Origin: Bactrocera neohumeralis
Lineage: Eukaryota; Arthropoda; Insecta; Diptera; Tephritidae
Assembly: GCF_024586455.1 (NCBI RefSeq)
Contig: NC_065920.1
Coordinates: 12,052,144 to 12,116,143 of the forward strand
Direction of reading: 5' to 3'
DNA: 64,000 nt
Shown: positions 11,640 to 23,860 of the stretch, piece after piece
How the letters are laid out: each line of letters opens with the position of its first letter
How positions within the stretch are numbered: the stretch's first letter is position 1
The notes under the pieces: model-generated
Seen by the model: the letters and a program-made list of their open reading frames with translations, nothing else
The model's database searches: none
What the model was told of the DNA's origin: nothing
Program-made: the position numbers and the translations under genes

Positions 11640-12214
11640 TCGAGTTCGGTGCCTGAGGAAATTCAAAAAAACAGCTACATAAAGGACAGCTAAAGCCATA
11701 GATTATCGCCTTTGACAGCAGAAGAGAGTTTTTCGTTCGCTCCCACGCACTTCTCCGTATTATCGAAAACACGAACTGCATGCTCGAAAGCACATGCAAC
11801 CGTACCTGCGCATTAAATTTTCAACGGCGCAATACGAAGCATAATTGACATGTTGGCTTCTAGATGAAACTATTATAAATATTAAATAGTAAAATATAAT
11901 ATCGTCCATTAAATATATGTTATTGAAAAATAAAAGTGTGTAAAGTGTTTCAATCAAATTTTAAAAAAGTGCGGGCGCGTTAGTAAAATCGTTTCATTGT
12001 ATGTAAGTAAGTAATTCGAAACATAAGTGAGCGCAGTGATTTGGTAAAATATTGATGCATTGGTTCGATTTTAAGTGTGTGAAAAAATATTTGTTGCAAA
12101 TGAGTGGCGTGAGTCGGCGCGTGTGAAAATGTTACTGTAAAAAGTGTGCAGGTGAGAAAATAAACTGCAAACAACTAGACAATGGCAGGCTGCTCTTAAA
12201 AGGATACGTCCCAA
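11640..12214 (+). other. Possible 5' leader exon ending at a GTAAGT donor
   Basis: The segment ends with CGTCCCAA|GTAAGTG (donor GT at 12215-12216), a near-ideal splice donor. A second good donor, GTGCAG|GTGAGA, lies at 12151/12152. Upstream sequence has the style of fly 5' untranslated leaders, with repeated AGTGTGTGAAAA and AAAGTGT strings at 11930-12150, and the GC content rises at 11640-11860. The last ATG before the donor (12182) opens a frame of only five codons, so any exon here would be non-coding. The exon start is unknown and I set 11640 only from the composition change. No clear TATA/initiator pair was found. Confidence 0.3.
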
Positions 12215-13425
12215 GTAAGTGAAAATGCAACTATATTTATATTTATTTAAAAGTTAATATGTTTTGTTAATATAAATATAATATATATATAATAAATATA
12301 TATAATAAAAAATGCAATTGTTAGTTGAGTTAATGATTGCCAATACGTAAATATGTATTTTTATGAATGGCCTTGACATTATTAGCTGTGCACAGAAATG
12401 TTCGAAAAAATCGGAACAAACATATAGCAACAACAAATATGCAGATGCATTTGCAAAAAAACGCAAAATCAATTAATAAAGTTGTTGCTTTGGTGACACT
12501 ACAGACTGCAGGGAGAGCGCATGCTATCTCGTGTGAACTGAGTGCGCAGTATGCTCTCTGCGCTTTCGATGTAAATGGCGATGAAGTGCAGGACAGAAAA
12601 AACTCTCTTATGATATGAAATGTGATAAGCTAAGAGTGCGTAAGTGAAGGGTGAGAAATAAAATGATTTTGTTATGATGCTTGTGGGCTTTGTAATAGGA
12701 TATTTTTTGCATTTCAGTGAGTGAATTCGAAAATGCATTAAATATGAATGGTGGTATTAAACAAAATGATTATTGAAAGTAATGCAACTTTCGATTTGCA
12801 ACTGTTTCATTGACACTGCTGTTCGACTCTCTGCAGTAATAGTAATATTCGAGCTTAAATTTAAAGAAATGGATGTTCTAGAAAATGCATTTATCCGTAA
12901 ACATTATTATATTTTAAGTACTTAATAATGCTAAAATAATAACTCGCAATATTATATACAGTTATGAAGAGAAAAATAGCACACTTTTATAATAAATTAT
13001 TCAAATCAGTTTTTAGTTTTAACAATTAAATACAACGCAGGTTAGTTATATGAAATAATAATAATTTAACTACTTTTAAAAATGTAGAAAACTTCAGATC
13101 AAATATTTTTATATTTGCAAAAGTATATTTTTAGTCAAAAGTTTATACCTTCAAGCGCAAAAATTTTAAATTTCAGTTATATATATTAATTATTTACTTT
13201 ATGCAGGTATTTTTTTTAAGAAAAATTGAAAAATTTTATTTCAGTAAATTTAAGCTCAAAATTTTATTTGAAATAGGTGTTTCGTATCGCAAACTAAATG
13301 TCAGGATTCGAAAAATATTATTAACTGTTATTAAGGATGAATAACTCCTCCTTTTATTTTATTTTTATATACTTATACTAATATATTATATTATTTAATT
13401 TATAAAAAAATAAATTTATAAAAAT
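12215..13425. other. AT-rich non-coding DNA, possible intron
   Basis: Mostly A/T-rich without coding signal. A slightly GC-richer patch at 12490-12640 gives a short open frame (12367-12618) with no recognisable domain. Confidence 0.35.
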
Positions 13426-13429
13426 TCTT

Positions 13430-13900
13430 CAAACTTTGGCAATCCACTCATCAGATGTTATCATCGTACATGCCTGCGCATATAGCAGGACGGAAATAAT
13501 GAGTAACTTATAGAGTTTGGTCTTTGTTCGTCGAGAGAGGACTTTACTTCTCCATTGAATTCTCAGCCTGAAGTAGCACCTGTTGGGAAGAGTTATTTTG
13601 CGTTGTACTTCGAGGCTGGCATTGTTGTCTGTGTTAATACTGGTTCCAAGATAGACAAAATTATCAACAACTTCAAAGTTAGGACTGTCAACCGTTTGTT
13701 TGATGACAGCAGATATTTCGCCTTACCCATGTTGAATATTTGGACAGTTGTTGATTTTCCAGGACTAAAGAGACACTGATAAGATTCAATCAGTTTGTTG
13801 ACGATGAGCTCTAATCTTTCACATAGTACGCTCGATAAAACCCTATATGCGATGTTGAGGAGGCTTATCCCACGGTATTTGGCGCAGATTGTAGATTGGG
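13430..13900 (-). mobile_element. Non-LTR retrotransposon reverse-transcriptase relic, internally deleted
   Basis: On the minus strand this encodes two well-preserved pieces of a reverse transcriptase. The first, near 13895-13775, reads CAKYRGISLLNIAYRVLSSV followed by LCERLELIVNKLIESYQC, matching the finger/palm region (usually NYRGISLL...VLxxRL...QxGFRxGxST). After a short decayed join with YLLSSNK comes FEVVDNFVYLGTSINTDNNA (about 13675-13615), then a thumb region through LSRRTKTKLYKLLI and LYAQACTM near 13470. The catalytic YADD region that should lie between them is missing, so the copy has an internal deletion of most of the palm. The FEVVDNFVYLGTSI motif belongs to a family very common in fly genomes; assignment to RTE/CR1-like clades is from memory. 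Confidence 0.8.
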
Positions 13901-14690
13901 CAGAGACACTGATAATTCAATCGTCGGGCATTTGATATTCTACAAAAAAGTGATGCATGTAATCAGTTTTCGCCACAGTATTTGAAATAGATGCTGAAAT
14001 CCATATAAATGAAACCAAAAAGAGTAAAGAAAAACCAGAAAACATAACGTTGACGACGAATTTAGCATTAAAAGCTGCCCTGAGTTGAACACTGGAAAGT
14101 CCAGACCCAATATAATAGCGGACAGCTGCAACAATTGATCTCGGAGTTCCAAAGATTCAAGCTCGAATACACAATATTACCAAATATTGATGAGGCGAGT
14201 TTGATTACCTTGACTTTACGCTCTAAGCGGAGTTTAAGGGAATATTATATATGTATCGAAATTTAAGGTTGCATATATTAAGGCGCAACTTAGAGAATTC
14301 ATACACCATGTATATGTATAAATATAGCAACGTTGGCAATGTAACAACTTAAGAGGGAAACGATCGCATTTAATAAAAAAAATATATATTTTTTTGTTTC
14401 AAATTCAATTTTACTGTTATAATGTGCCTTGATCAGATTTCTAACGAAGTAAAGAAAACGCGATGCCTACATTTGGGCGGATCTAAGTTAAGTCACACAC
14501 CAACTATATAGCAAAATTTGAGGTTTATTAAATAGAAAAATAGCACGTGGAGTAAAGAAAATCGTATGCTCTATTAAAATATTTTATGATAATATTACTT
14601 ACGACAACATAACTCTGCAAAAAAAAATAAACAGAGTATGTGCACTACAAAATTAATATGCAGACAGCAACATTTAGATAATTAAACTAT
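13901..14690. other. Unassigned AT-rich stretch
   Basis: No coding, RNA or repeat signal that I can support; the first few dozen bases may be decayed retrotransposon sequence. Confidence 0.4.
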
Positions 14691-16130
14691 GGCCCTTCGT
14701 CAGTTTTTCTTGGAAAATATGCCGCATTTGTAGTAGTTGTAGCGTATTACTAACAAGCTGAGCACCTTGCAACATAGCGGCGCGCCATAACTAAGCCACC
14801 ACATTTGCCCATAAATCGAAGAAATGTTAAGGGCATTTACAGCGCGCAGCACTGCATAAGCCGCAGCATAATCCAAATTGGTAATTGCGAATATTATTTA
14901 CAACTAAACGCTTGTACTTCCGCAAAGGCTACGAACCCACAGTAGTACTCGGTAAGTACAAGCGGCTGAAAACATGCAAATATGCATGTAGCTTGCTTGT
15001 AAGCATACCCAATTGCTGCATGGACTTCCTACATTCCTTCTATGCATGAATCACTCATATAGAATTTTACTGTGCGCCGCGCTGATAAGCAGCAACAAAT
15101 TGCTTTCGTTTTTTAAGGAGCGCAACAAATCGGTTTTGCCACAAATGACAAAGCCATGGCACAAATATGATTGGCGGTGAATGTAGTCCCTGTTGCATAG
15201 CAAAGCAAAGTATGGCAAACATTGCTGGTGAAATGCCTGTAAAATACCAGAAAAATGTAACATGCCACATGTTGCATAAATAACTACATGCTGGCTGTGG
15301 TAAGTAGCCAAGTGCGGAGGATTTCATACTAATTAGCGCGCTTACCGTTATTGCCAGCTGTAGGAGAGACAGCACACAAGTCCAATGCCGCTGCTTGGTT
15401 ACGCTGTTGTGCCACCGCTGGTTGCACGTTCGCTTGTTAATTTGTAATTGACTTCAAAGTGCTTTTGCCCATAAAGTAGCAGCGTTGTTGCCAATAATAA
15501 ACATCAATTGCACTCTGTAGACTTCCTAAGCAGTTGTTGTGCTGTTGTTGGCATTGTAAGTAGTAAACTAGCTGGCATATGTAAGGCTATGCGACGCGAC
15601 TAGACATTCTAATTGTGCCACCAAGCAGTGACTGACTGATTTCAGCGTGACGATTACCTCACTTTCGTATTTGTTGCTGGCCAAAATGGTAGTTGAAATG
15701 TTAAGAACACACTGCTTAGCCTGTTGTCACTTGTTTTTGCAGCAATGAATGCTTCAATCTACTTTTGGCTTCTAAGTAAGTTTTTATTGCTGCCACAAAT
15801 TGTCATCAGCAAAAAGCTGCATGTTTTGCTTATCTTTCTTTGTACTCTACTTGTTTCTGCAACATGTCGCTCAAACTGCCATAACTGTTTTATTGATCCC
15901 TTGATTTCTATTTCGATTGAGACATCCACTTCTGACTTTCTTCACGTTCAGTTAATTTGAACTTATTGTGCATGTATATATGTGCTTTTGTTGTTGTTTT
16001 GGGTTACCATATTTATATCGATCTATGCTTACTTTTATTTTGCCAAGTGGTCTGAAAAGGCTTCGCAGAAACATGTCTACATAAAGTTGACTTAACTTAA
16101 ACCGCTTGGCCTATGCTTTATACTAAAAAG
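14690..16130. other. GC-richer unique non-coding block
   Basis: Composition is more balanced than the flanks, with dispersed TTGCTG/CAGCAA motifs and no repeat structure. Overlapping minus-strand frames at 15051-15375 have no domain and conflicting phases, so no gene is called. It could be conserved intronic regulatory DNA. Confidence 0.4.
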
Positions 16131-16149
16131 AAATGAGAATTTATTAATT

Positions 16150-16800
16150 TGATTTGAGTTCAATTAAGCTTAATATAACTTAAAAACGTCACAGAATTAC
16201 TAACATAGACAAACCGAATCCATGCATAATTTTTAAATTGCAGAATTAAACTTAACGTAACACAACATAACTTAACATACAAACTTCGCAGAATTTTTAT
16301 TATAAAAAAAAAACCAAATATATGTGTAATTTATAAAATCTAGAAGTAAACTTAACTTAACGTAACATAACGTAACCTAACTAAACTAAACTTAATTTTA
16401 CTTAACATAACTTTGATTAAAAACTTCATAAAATTATTAATATAAAAAAGTTTGTATGTATCTATGCGTAATTTAAAAAACACAGAATTAAAATTAACAT
16501 AACATAAATAAACTTAAGTTTACTTAGCATTACACTACTTAAAAACTTAACTTTATATTAAAAAACGAATATATACATAATTTGTAAAATACGGAATTAA
16601 GCTGAACGTAACATAACATAACTTTACTTAATTTTACTTAACATAACTTAACCCAAAAACTTCATGGACATAATAATACAGAAAGCAAAATTTATAAATT
16701 GCAAAATCAAACTTAACGTAACATAACATAACTTTACTTAATTTAACTTAACGTAACTTTACTTAAAAAATTTACCGAATTAATAATATAGACAAAAACC
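16150..16800. repeat. ~110-bp degenerate tandem repeat rich in TTAACGTAACATAAC
   Basis: At least five units. The landmark AATTAAACTTAACGTAAC or a close variant lies near 16244, 16344, 16487, 16596 and 16706, so spacing is 100-141 bp with two intervals of about 110. Each unit carries a run of AACTTAAC/GTAACATAAC pentamer-like steps, then AAAAACTTCACAGAATTA, then a patch with ATAGACAAA or TATAAAAAA and GCATAATTT. There is no coding potential. Confidence 0.8.
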
Positions 16801-19157
16801 AAACCTATTCGTAATGTTTAAAATTCACTAGGAACTGAAGCAGTTATTTATCCCATCCATAGTAACAATACAAGTCACAACAGGCTTGCGCACAACCATT
16901 AACGCTAACAAATACATTGTCATAGCTACATCTAAGTAGGAAGTACAAGCTGCGTAGCTCCGGTCACACACACATACCTACTGAATGAATTAGATATTCG
17001 TTTTGCAATGTTTATTAGACAAACAAGTGACTGTCCGGTATTCGGTTGACATTTGTCGCTTGGCGTTGAGATTTCTTGATTCTGCTATGCGGTTGAAATA
17101 TTTCTTTATTGGCACTTCTTCGTTTTTTCGTGTTTTTACATAGCTGTATTTAAAAAAGTCGCAGAGCGAGCAGTCATCAAACTCATTAGAATCAAAGCAG
17201 TCATTGACGGTTAACGGCAACGGATGCAGTGAAGCTACACAACTGGACAAGTAGTACAAGTTGGTGAGTCTGCCAATGAAATGCAGTCAACCGGTAGCAG
17301 TGATGTATATCTGTACAAATATTACATTTGCTACAGCTTAGAACGTTGTCAGAAGAACAGGCGGTCAAGGGAAGATCTTCTTTCCAGCCTTCTTTTTTGT
17401 GGTGATCGTCTTCTTCTTAGTTTTCTGCGTCTCTAGTTACCAAAGTAGCTTAAAACTGCTACGCAACAAATCTACTCTCTCCCGCCTCTTTCGCTGTCAC
17501 TCTAATTTTTTCCCCACCACTTTGACTTTCCCAACACCAACCGGCGGCAATTAACTGTTCAATTCATTACCGCACACCTCTGCACATAATTTGCATTTCC
17601 CATTGCTCATTCCCGTCCCATCATTTGTAAAGCTGGTATTTAAGAGCGACGTATAGCCCACACCCAGACACTGGTACTTGCTTACAATAACAAATTGCAG
17701 AGCGTAACTACGTTAACTTGACTTTTTCTTTTTTTTTTTTTTTGCTACAGCTGCTGCTGTCTTAATTCCGCAAATTAGATTTCCTGTATGCCCACAGCTT
17801 AACCGGTGTCATTTGTTGTTTAAATGTCAACACGTTTCTGGCCACTTTACTTTTCTTGCCGACGCGCATGCGCCAACTGACTGCCTGAAATGAGTTATGT
17901 TAGTGTTGGTGTGTTCGTGTAAACGTGTCTTTCGTCATTCTAGCGCTTGTGCGACTTTATAGCGCTGAAGGATTAGACAAACATTTATTCATTACAAAGT
18001 AGGTGATTATTCTCTTCGGCAGCTCATTTGTTAATTAAATTTGTTTAAGTGGATTTCAGGTAAAGCGTTCTTAGTGGCAACTTTATAAAGGCATGAGGAT
18101 GCGCGTTTCAAACTCAAAATATCCACCATTTTTTTAATATTTTCATCAGTTTAACAGGTGAAAGGTCTTATCTCGAATTATGATATAAAAATATTCTTTA
18201 AAAAAAATGTGTGCAAACCATGAACATTTTCTTAGTTCACAGTCATTCAGCAGAAAATATTAGCAAATCTTGTCGAATCATCTCGATTACATAGAATGCC
18301 GAATTTTGATTGATCACCACGCCAAAAGCAATGACAGAAAACAGTTATGATCAGCGAGCAGCAATCAAAGCAACACAGTTTGACAATCAACCACCAAATT
18401 AATGTGGGCTGAGGGCTAATAAAACTCGCCGTATTAGAAAATATCGCCAAAACGAGTGTTATTGGCGAAAAGAAGAAGAAAAAAACTGCAAAAGATTTCT
18501 GGCAACTAATCGTTAGCCGCAGACTTCTTTCGGCAAACTTTTCTGAAACTAACATAAACGATGAGCAAGCGCTTAATAAGACTTTAAAGCATTTTATGAC
18601 CATTTTTTTTATATATTGTATTTTAGGTGACAAATAGATATATACACGGATATGTTACTAGTTCATATTTGTAGCATTATTAGCTTTGGCGCATTATCTT
18701 TCATTGTTTTCGCACAAATTTATTGGTTATTGCCCTTTTAGAAGAAATGTAATCCTCTTACCGTGCCATTAGGCGGGATACCAAATACTTGTTCAAGATA
18801 ATTTTTATACGGAAATGTATACGTAAATGACCTTGTATTGTAATTACCTTTTGGGTAGTTTCAAACTATTTGCTTATGTTGACAGAATTTTTATAAAAAT
18901 GGTGTATGGTAAAAATTGTTCAACGTGATCGCACAAGCTCGTGATTATGATTCGGAAGTATTTAGAAAACAGACCTTAATCTACCAAAACCTCCGAAGAA
19001 GTATTACTTTGTACAGTGGTCCCTCAGAAGAGACATGAGATGGTAGTAGATTAGGTTTAGCTGATTAAAGTCTCACACTTTGGCTTTTGATGCTTCCTCC
19101 TACTATAAAAAAAATTCGAAGAAAATAGAAACCATAAATATCCTAGTTTTCATATTA
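16801..19157. other. Unassigned non-coding DNA
   Basis: Mixed composition. The stretch 17330-17960 is GC-richer and pyrimidine-rich, with a long T run at 17730-17742. The minus-strand frame at 18247-18633 (128 codons) is Phe/Ser/Cys-rich and gives no domain, and its start lies in AT-rich repeats, so I do not call it a gene. Nothing else is recognisable. Confidence 0.4.
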
Positions 19158-19598
19158 CAAGGTGCGTTCCAAAGTAACAGGAGTTTTTGGGCTTACGAAA
19201 GGTGTGTGCACGGTTTGTTCCGCACAAATTCACTGATGACCAAAAATTGCTCAGAATCCAACATTCGAAGGACGATTATTTGACCAAAAATCACATTTTA
19301 ACCATTAACCACTCCCAGTATTCACCTGATATGGCATCGTCCGACTTCTTCCTTTTCGGAAAATGCATTTGCCCATGAAAGGAAAGCGTTATGCAGACGT
19401 AGAGGCCATTCAAAGGGCTTGCACCGGCATACTGGCTACCATACCGGCCAACGAGCTAAAACAATCGTTCGACATGCTTTTGGACCGTGCAAAAAGCTGT
19501 ATTGAAGTAGAAGGAGACTATTTTGAATAATTGTTTTTGCCGAAAAAACTATTTATTTTGTTTTTTTTTAAGTCCTGTTTAGTTTGGAACGCGCTTTG
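19158..19598 (+). mobile_element. Deleted mariner transposon with both inverted repeats
   Basis: Both ends are present and flanked by TA (19156-19157 and 19599-19600). The left end begins CAAGGTGCGTTCCAAAGTAA; the right end on the minus strand begins CAAAGCGCGTTCCAAACTAA. Similarity runs about 28-30 bp. Inside, the + strand encodes the transposase linker (KVCARFVPHKFTDDQKLLRI, near 19200-19260), then jumps to LTKNHILTINHSQYSPDM and SSDFFLF (19282-19355), which holds the third catalytic Asp of the D34D triad. A frameshift follows, then PMKGKRYADVEAIQ and a C-terminus ending EGDYFE with stop at 19528-19530. Two thirds of a normal ~1.3-kb mariner is missing, including the first two catalytic Asp residues, so it cannot make active transposase. 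Confidence 0.92.
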
Positions 19599-19600
19599 TA

Positions 19601-20605
19601 TATATACGGAATTAGAATAGCTCTATTTTTGACTAGACATCAACTTATTTCTATCTATATATCAAGATACTGTAAGGTGGTAAGAAATAAATTAAAAATA
19701 TCTCGAAGTCTCCGGATTGTTCAGAAAGAAGAGTATAGATCATAGATCTGTTCAAACTTATTTCAGTTCCAGAAAGTTTATATTATTTTGATTGATTCAG
19801 GCGTACAACGTAGTCTCTGTACTGAGCAACTAAATATAATAGAAAAGGAATCGTAACAAACTGTTCGGGATAGCCCGGTGAACTATGAAGGGTTCAGGTT
19901 AACTGATCTAAAATATTTAATGGAGCAAGTAATAGATATATAAAATACTTAGTCTTATAAACCAAAACAAAAAATATTTGGTATTTTTTCACTTCTTAGC
20001 ATAGAAATACATTCAAAAACTTACTCGTATAACTACATTGCAAATAAAAGTTGAGAATTATAGAAGGCAAAAAAAACGGAAAACAAATTTTATAAGCACC
20101 TAACTACAGTCAGCTGTATCTTTAATTCACTTAAGTAACTTCAATGAACGTCCTCAACGCAAATTGCCTTTTTTATGGTGATTTTTATCACTTATCCTAG
20201 ACTTTTGCCACCACCACCACCAGCACCACCACCAATTAGAATGTCTGAGACACATGATGTCTATGATTATTTTGAAGTGTTTGTACTTGTTGTTGGATTT
20301 ATAAAAGTCATAGCTAGAGCGTATGTTTATGTGTTTTTAATGTTGAAAAATGCAGTTTTACGTGTCTCCACAAATGTTTATTGCGACAGCCTTCGTTAGC
20401 TTACGCTAGACGCTGGTAACAGACACTCATGCACCAACAACAATTGTTACGATTTTTTTATGACCAGCGATAATAAAATGTTCATTACCAACAAGTTGTT
20501 TACTTTGAAGGATATTCCAAGTGAATTATGGTTAGGGAAGTGACACTTTAAGAGGAGCATAAAGTGAAAATACAGATAGATGTAAAGTGATGACCTCCTT
20601 GGTGT
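19601..20605. other. Unassigned non-coding DNA
   Basis: AT-rich with one CCA trinucleotide run at 20208-20234. No coding signal; the short + frame at 20175-20399 simply reads through the CCA run. Confidence 0.4.
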
Positions 20606-20609
20606 TGAG

Positions 20610-21710
20610 AATTGTTAGAAAATTTGAATCGAATTTAAGATTTATAATTCTAAATATTGAATTTGCAGTTTTTAATTTTGAATTATGAACTTTGATTTTT
20701 ATATTTTATTTTTTATTTTTATAAGCGTGTTCGATTTTCGAATTTATAATATTGAGGCTTGATGTTAAGTTCTGTGTTTTAAAATTTGAACTTTAAATTT
20801 TGACTTCTGAATATTAAATTTTTAGTTTTGAATTTTGGAAATTTAGATTTTTTAATTTTTAATTTTAAATATTCAATTTTAATTTTGGTACTTAGATTTC
20901 TAAATTTTTTTTTGAATTAAAAGTTGAGTTTCGAAATTTTGAATATTGAGTTTGAATACTAAGTTTCAAATCCTTTAAAATTAAATTTTCAGTAATTAAA
21001 ATTTCAGTATTCAAAATTCATTTTGAGTTTTTCAATTTCGAATTTGAAATTTTGATTTGTGAGTTTCGAGTTTTCAGTTAAAATTTTGAATTTTATATTT
21101 AGAAAACTGAATTTTTATTTTCGATTCTAAATTTACCACTTTGATTTTAAAGTTTTTATATACATATTGATTAGTAAATACGAATTTGAATTTCGAATTT
21201 AGAATTTCTATTTTTGAGTTATGAATTTTAAATTTTAAAATTAAAATTTCAGTAATCAAAATTCATTTTTAATTTTTCGAATTTGAAATTTTGATTTTTA
21301 GTTTCAAAATTTAAATTTTTCAGTTTTAGTTTTGATTTTGAATTTTATATTTAGAAATTTGAGTTTTCAGCTTTCAATTCTAAATTTTCAACTTTGACTT
21401 AAAATTTTTATTTTTAATTTGTAAATCCGAATTTGAATTTCGAATCTTGATTTTCGAATTTTTAATTTCAAATTTTAGTTCAAAGTTTTGACATTGAAAT
21501 CTTGAATATTGAATATTAAAATTTTGTATTTTTAGTTTTTTAAGTTTCGAGTTTCAAACTTTTTTCTGAACATTAAATCGAATTTTCAGTTATTTTGAAA
21601 TTTTTATTTCAAATGTTGATTTTTGAATTTTGACTTTTAATTTTGAAATTTTAAAATTTGAATTTTGTTTTATTCAATTTTTATCTTAAATTTTTTATTT
21701 CAAATGAGTA
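20610..21710. repeat. GAATTTT/AATTTTGA simple-sequence tract
   Basis: About 1.1 kb built almost entirely from variants of TTTTGAATTTTGAGTTT and TTTTAATTTCGAA, on a variable 6-15 bp step. It is nearly free of C outside TTCGAA. No fixed period could be counted, so it is a decayed minisatellite or slippage-grown tract. The open frame at 21074-21259 on the minus strand reflects the repeat. Confidence 0.85.
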
Positions 21711-22836
21711 AATTCGCCGGTTCGCCATCAATTCATTCACTAACATATACGAATACATATGTATAAAATATCTACCAACCGCTGCCGCTGCGTAGGTGTC
21801 ACCGCTTTAGTTCACTAATAAGTTTCTTGTTTCTTCGACCTTTTTCTAGTATAATCTTTTTGTCAACTCTGTGTCTCATTTCAATGTCTCATTACTCAAC
21901 GATTAGTCGTCTGCATTGTTATTGTACAACTAACCCATATAAAGGAGTACGATACCTGCCCACACCGTCTATAGACTTCGGTCTGACGGTATGATGTTTC
22001 GCATGACAAATTCTGCACAACTTTTTCAAACGTCAAACATGTGACCAACTCAAGACGAAGCTGAAAAGATATGTTTATAAATGACATTGATTTATGTTTG
22101 CTTCGAAAAACAACAACTTTGCACGCTAAGCCTCTCAATTGGCATGCAATCTCAATTTAGTAGGAATGTATATGTGTTGTACAGCGATAGATTTCTACTT
22201 ATAGATTATTGAGAAGCAACCATTTCATGTAGCGAATGACGGCAGATTTGCACTGCAGTGTGTTGTCTATGACAGCACTATCTGACACATTATGAGGTAA
22301 TAATTTAATTTGCTGCATTCGGACATAATTTCCGAATGTTTGGTTGAAAGTTTATTTGCGCCATCCAAGTATACATGTGAGCCGTGTTTTAGCCTTGCGA
22401 AATTTACTGAAATCATTTAAAGGTATTAACTGATTGGGTCGAAGATTTCTGTTAGAAGATACTAAACAGATATTGGCAATTTGTAAAGCTTCTATACTTA
22501 CATACATATGTAAATGGCAGGGACATTCGTCATATTTTTAATTCTGTTCAATGCTGACTCTATCAATTAAAGAATATATAATCATCGTGAATGGTAGATG
22601 GACGACTGTTAAAAGGCGAGTTTTTTAAATTAAACGAAAAAGTTAATTATATGATTTTTTATTAAAAATATTTGTTGGAGATAAAAATTGTTTTGAAAAA
22701 AATTTTTGTAGAAAATTTTTATGCTCCACAAAAATCCGTCATATAAAAAATTATATTGAACCCAGTTCAAAAGTAACGGTAATTTTATTGAAAACTGTTT
22801 CTTAACGCGTTATTTGTATGGGAAATTTTGAATAAT
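21711..22836. other. Unassigned stretch between two simple-sequence tracts
   Basis: The part at 21720-22340 has ordinary composition and could be unique host DNA. No gene or element is recognisable. Confidence 0.4.
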
Positions 22837-23514
22837 CACCGACACCTTTTAAAATGACACTAAAAAATTTCCTTCCATGGATATTTTTATACCCTAAACC
22901 GACCCTTCTGAGTTTAGAATTTTGGGTTTTCCATTTAATTTTTTTAACTTTGATTTTTAGTTTGTAAATTCAAATTTTAATTTCGAATTTTGAGTGTTCA
23001 GTTTTGAATATTGAATTCTGAGTTTAAAGTTTTCCAATTCAAACTTTGAGTTTTGAATATCGAAGTCTGATTTCTGGATTTAAAAAATTTTAATTTTTGA
23101 ATTTGGTAATTTGAATTTTGAGTTTTCCATTTTAAATTTGGAGCTTTGATTTTTTAATTTTTATTTTTAAGTAGTAAATCTGAATATGAGTTTCGAATAT
23201 TCCATCTTAAATTTTAAATACGAAGTTCTTAGTTTTGAGTTTTCGAATTTAAATTTTGAGTTTTGATTTTTAAATTTGAGTTTTCGATTTAGAGTTTTTC
23301 AATTTCGAATTTGGATTAATAAATTCTTTATTTAAAAAAAATTGATTTTTGAGCTTCAAATTTTAAATTTTGAGTTTTAGTTTTGAATTTTGAATTTAGA
23401 AATTTTTACTCTAAATTTTGATTATCAACTTTAAATTTTGAACTTTGGTTACTAAGCCGACAACTTTTAAAATTAAACTAAAAAAATTCGTTCCATAGAT
23501 ATTTTTGTACCTTA
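22837..23514. repeat. Second GAATTTT tract bounded by ~58-bp direct repeats
   Basis: A tract of the same type as 20610-21710 (22905-23445) lies between two copies of one sequence. The left copy at about 22837-22897 contains CCGACACCTTTTAAAATGAC and CCATGGATATTTTTATACC. The right copy at about 23456-23514 contains CCGACAACTTTTAAAATTAA and CCATAGATATTTTTGTACC. The two copies agree at most positions over about 58 bp. Confidence 0.75.
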
Positions 23515-23634
23515 AGAAGACAGACCGTCTATATATACAAGTGTATAGGAACTAGTCTTCAGTGTTTGAGATATTCATCTGAACATTCACACTCGCCCTT
23601 TCCTCTCCAAGAAGCTACTTACTTGATGGAATGG

Positions 23635-23860
23635 ACTGCTATAACATATGTATAGTATATGTGGCTGCCATACAACGCATGGAAAACTTTTTCATTTGTC
23701 GAGACATCTTCCTGAAATTTAGCATGGAGCATTATATCAAGCAACGGTGCAATATCAGAAAAAATTGTTTAGATAGAGTCACTATAGCATAGAGCTGCCA
23801 TACAAACTGAACGATCAAATTTCTTGTGAGGAATCTTTTGTATTTTTGAGAGATATTTTC
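23635..23860. repeat. Dispersed ~170-bp repeat (CTGCCATACAAACTGAACGATC type)
   Basis: The landmarks GGCTGCCATACAAC, CTGAAATTTAGCATGGAGCA, then TATAGCATAGAGCTGCCATA with CAAACTGAACGATC recur at 60030-60410 (ACGAAATTTGGCAGGGATTA, ATATAGCTGCCAT). This is a widely dispersed fly repeat as I recall it, without coding capacity. Confidence 0.65.

Noticed and set aside
16150..16800. TTAAC/TAACC words as possible telomere repeats
   Set aside because: The period is about 110 bp, the pentamers are irregular, and flies lack simple telomerase repeats; it is an ordinary minisatellite.
18247..18633. Minus-strand open frame of 128 codons
   Set aside because: Phe/Ser-rich with a run from a TTC repeat, and no domain.
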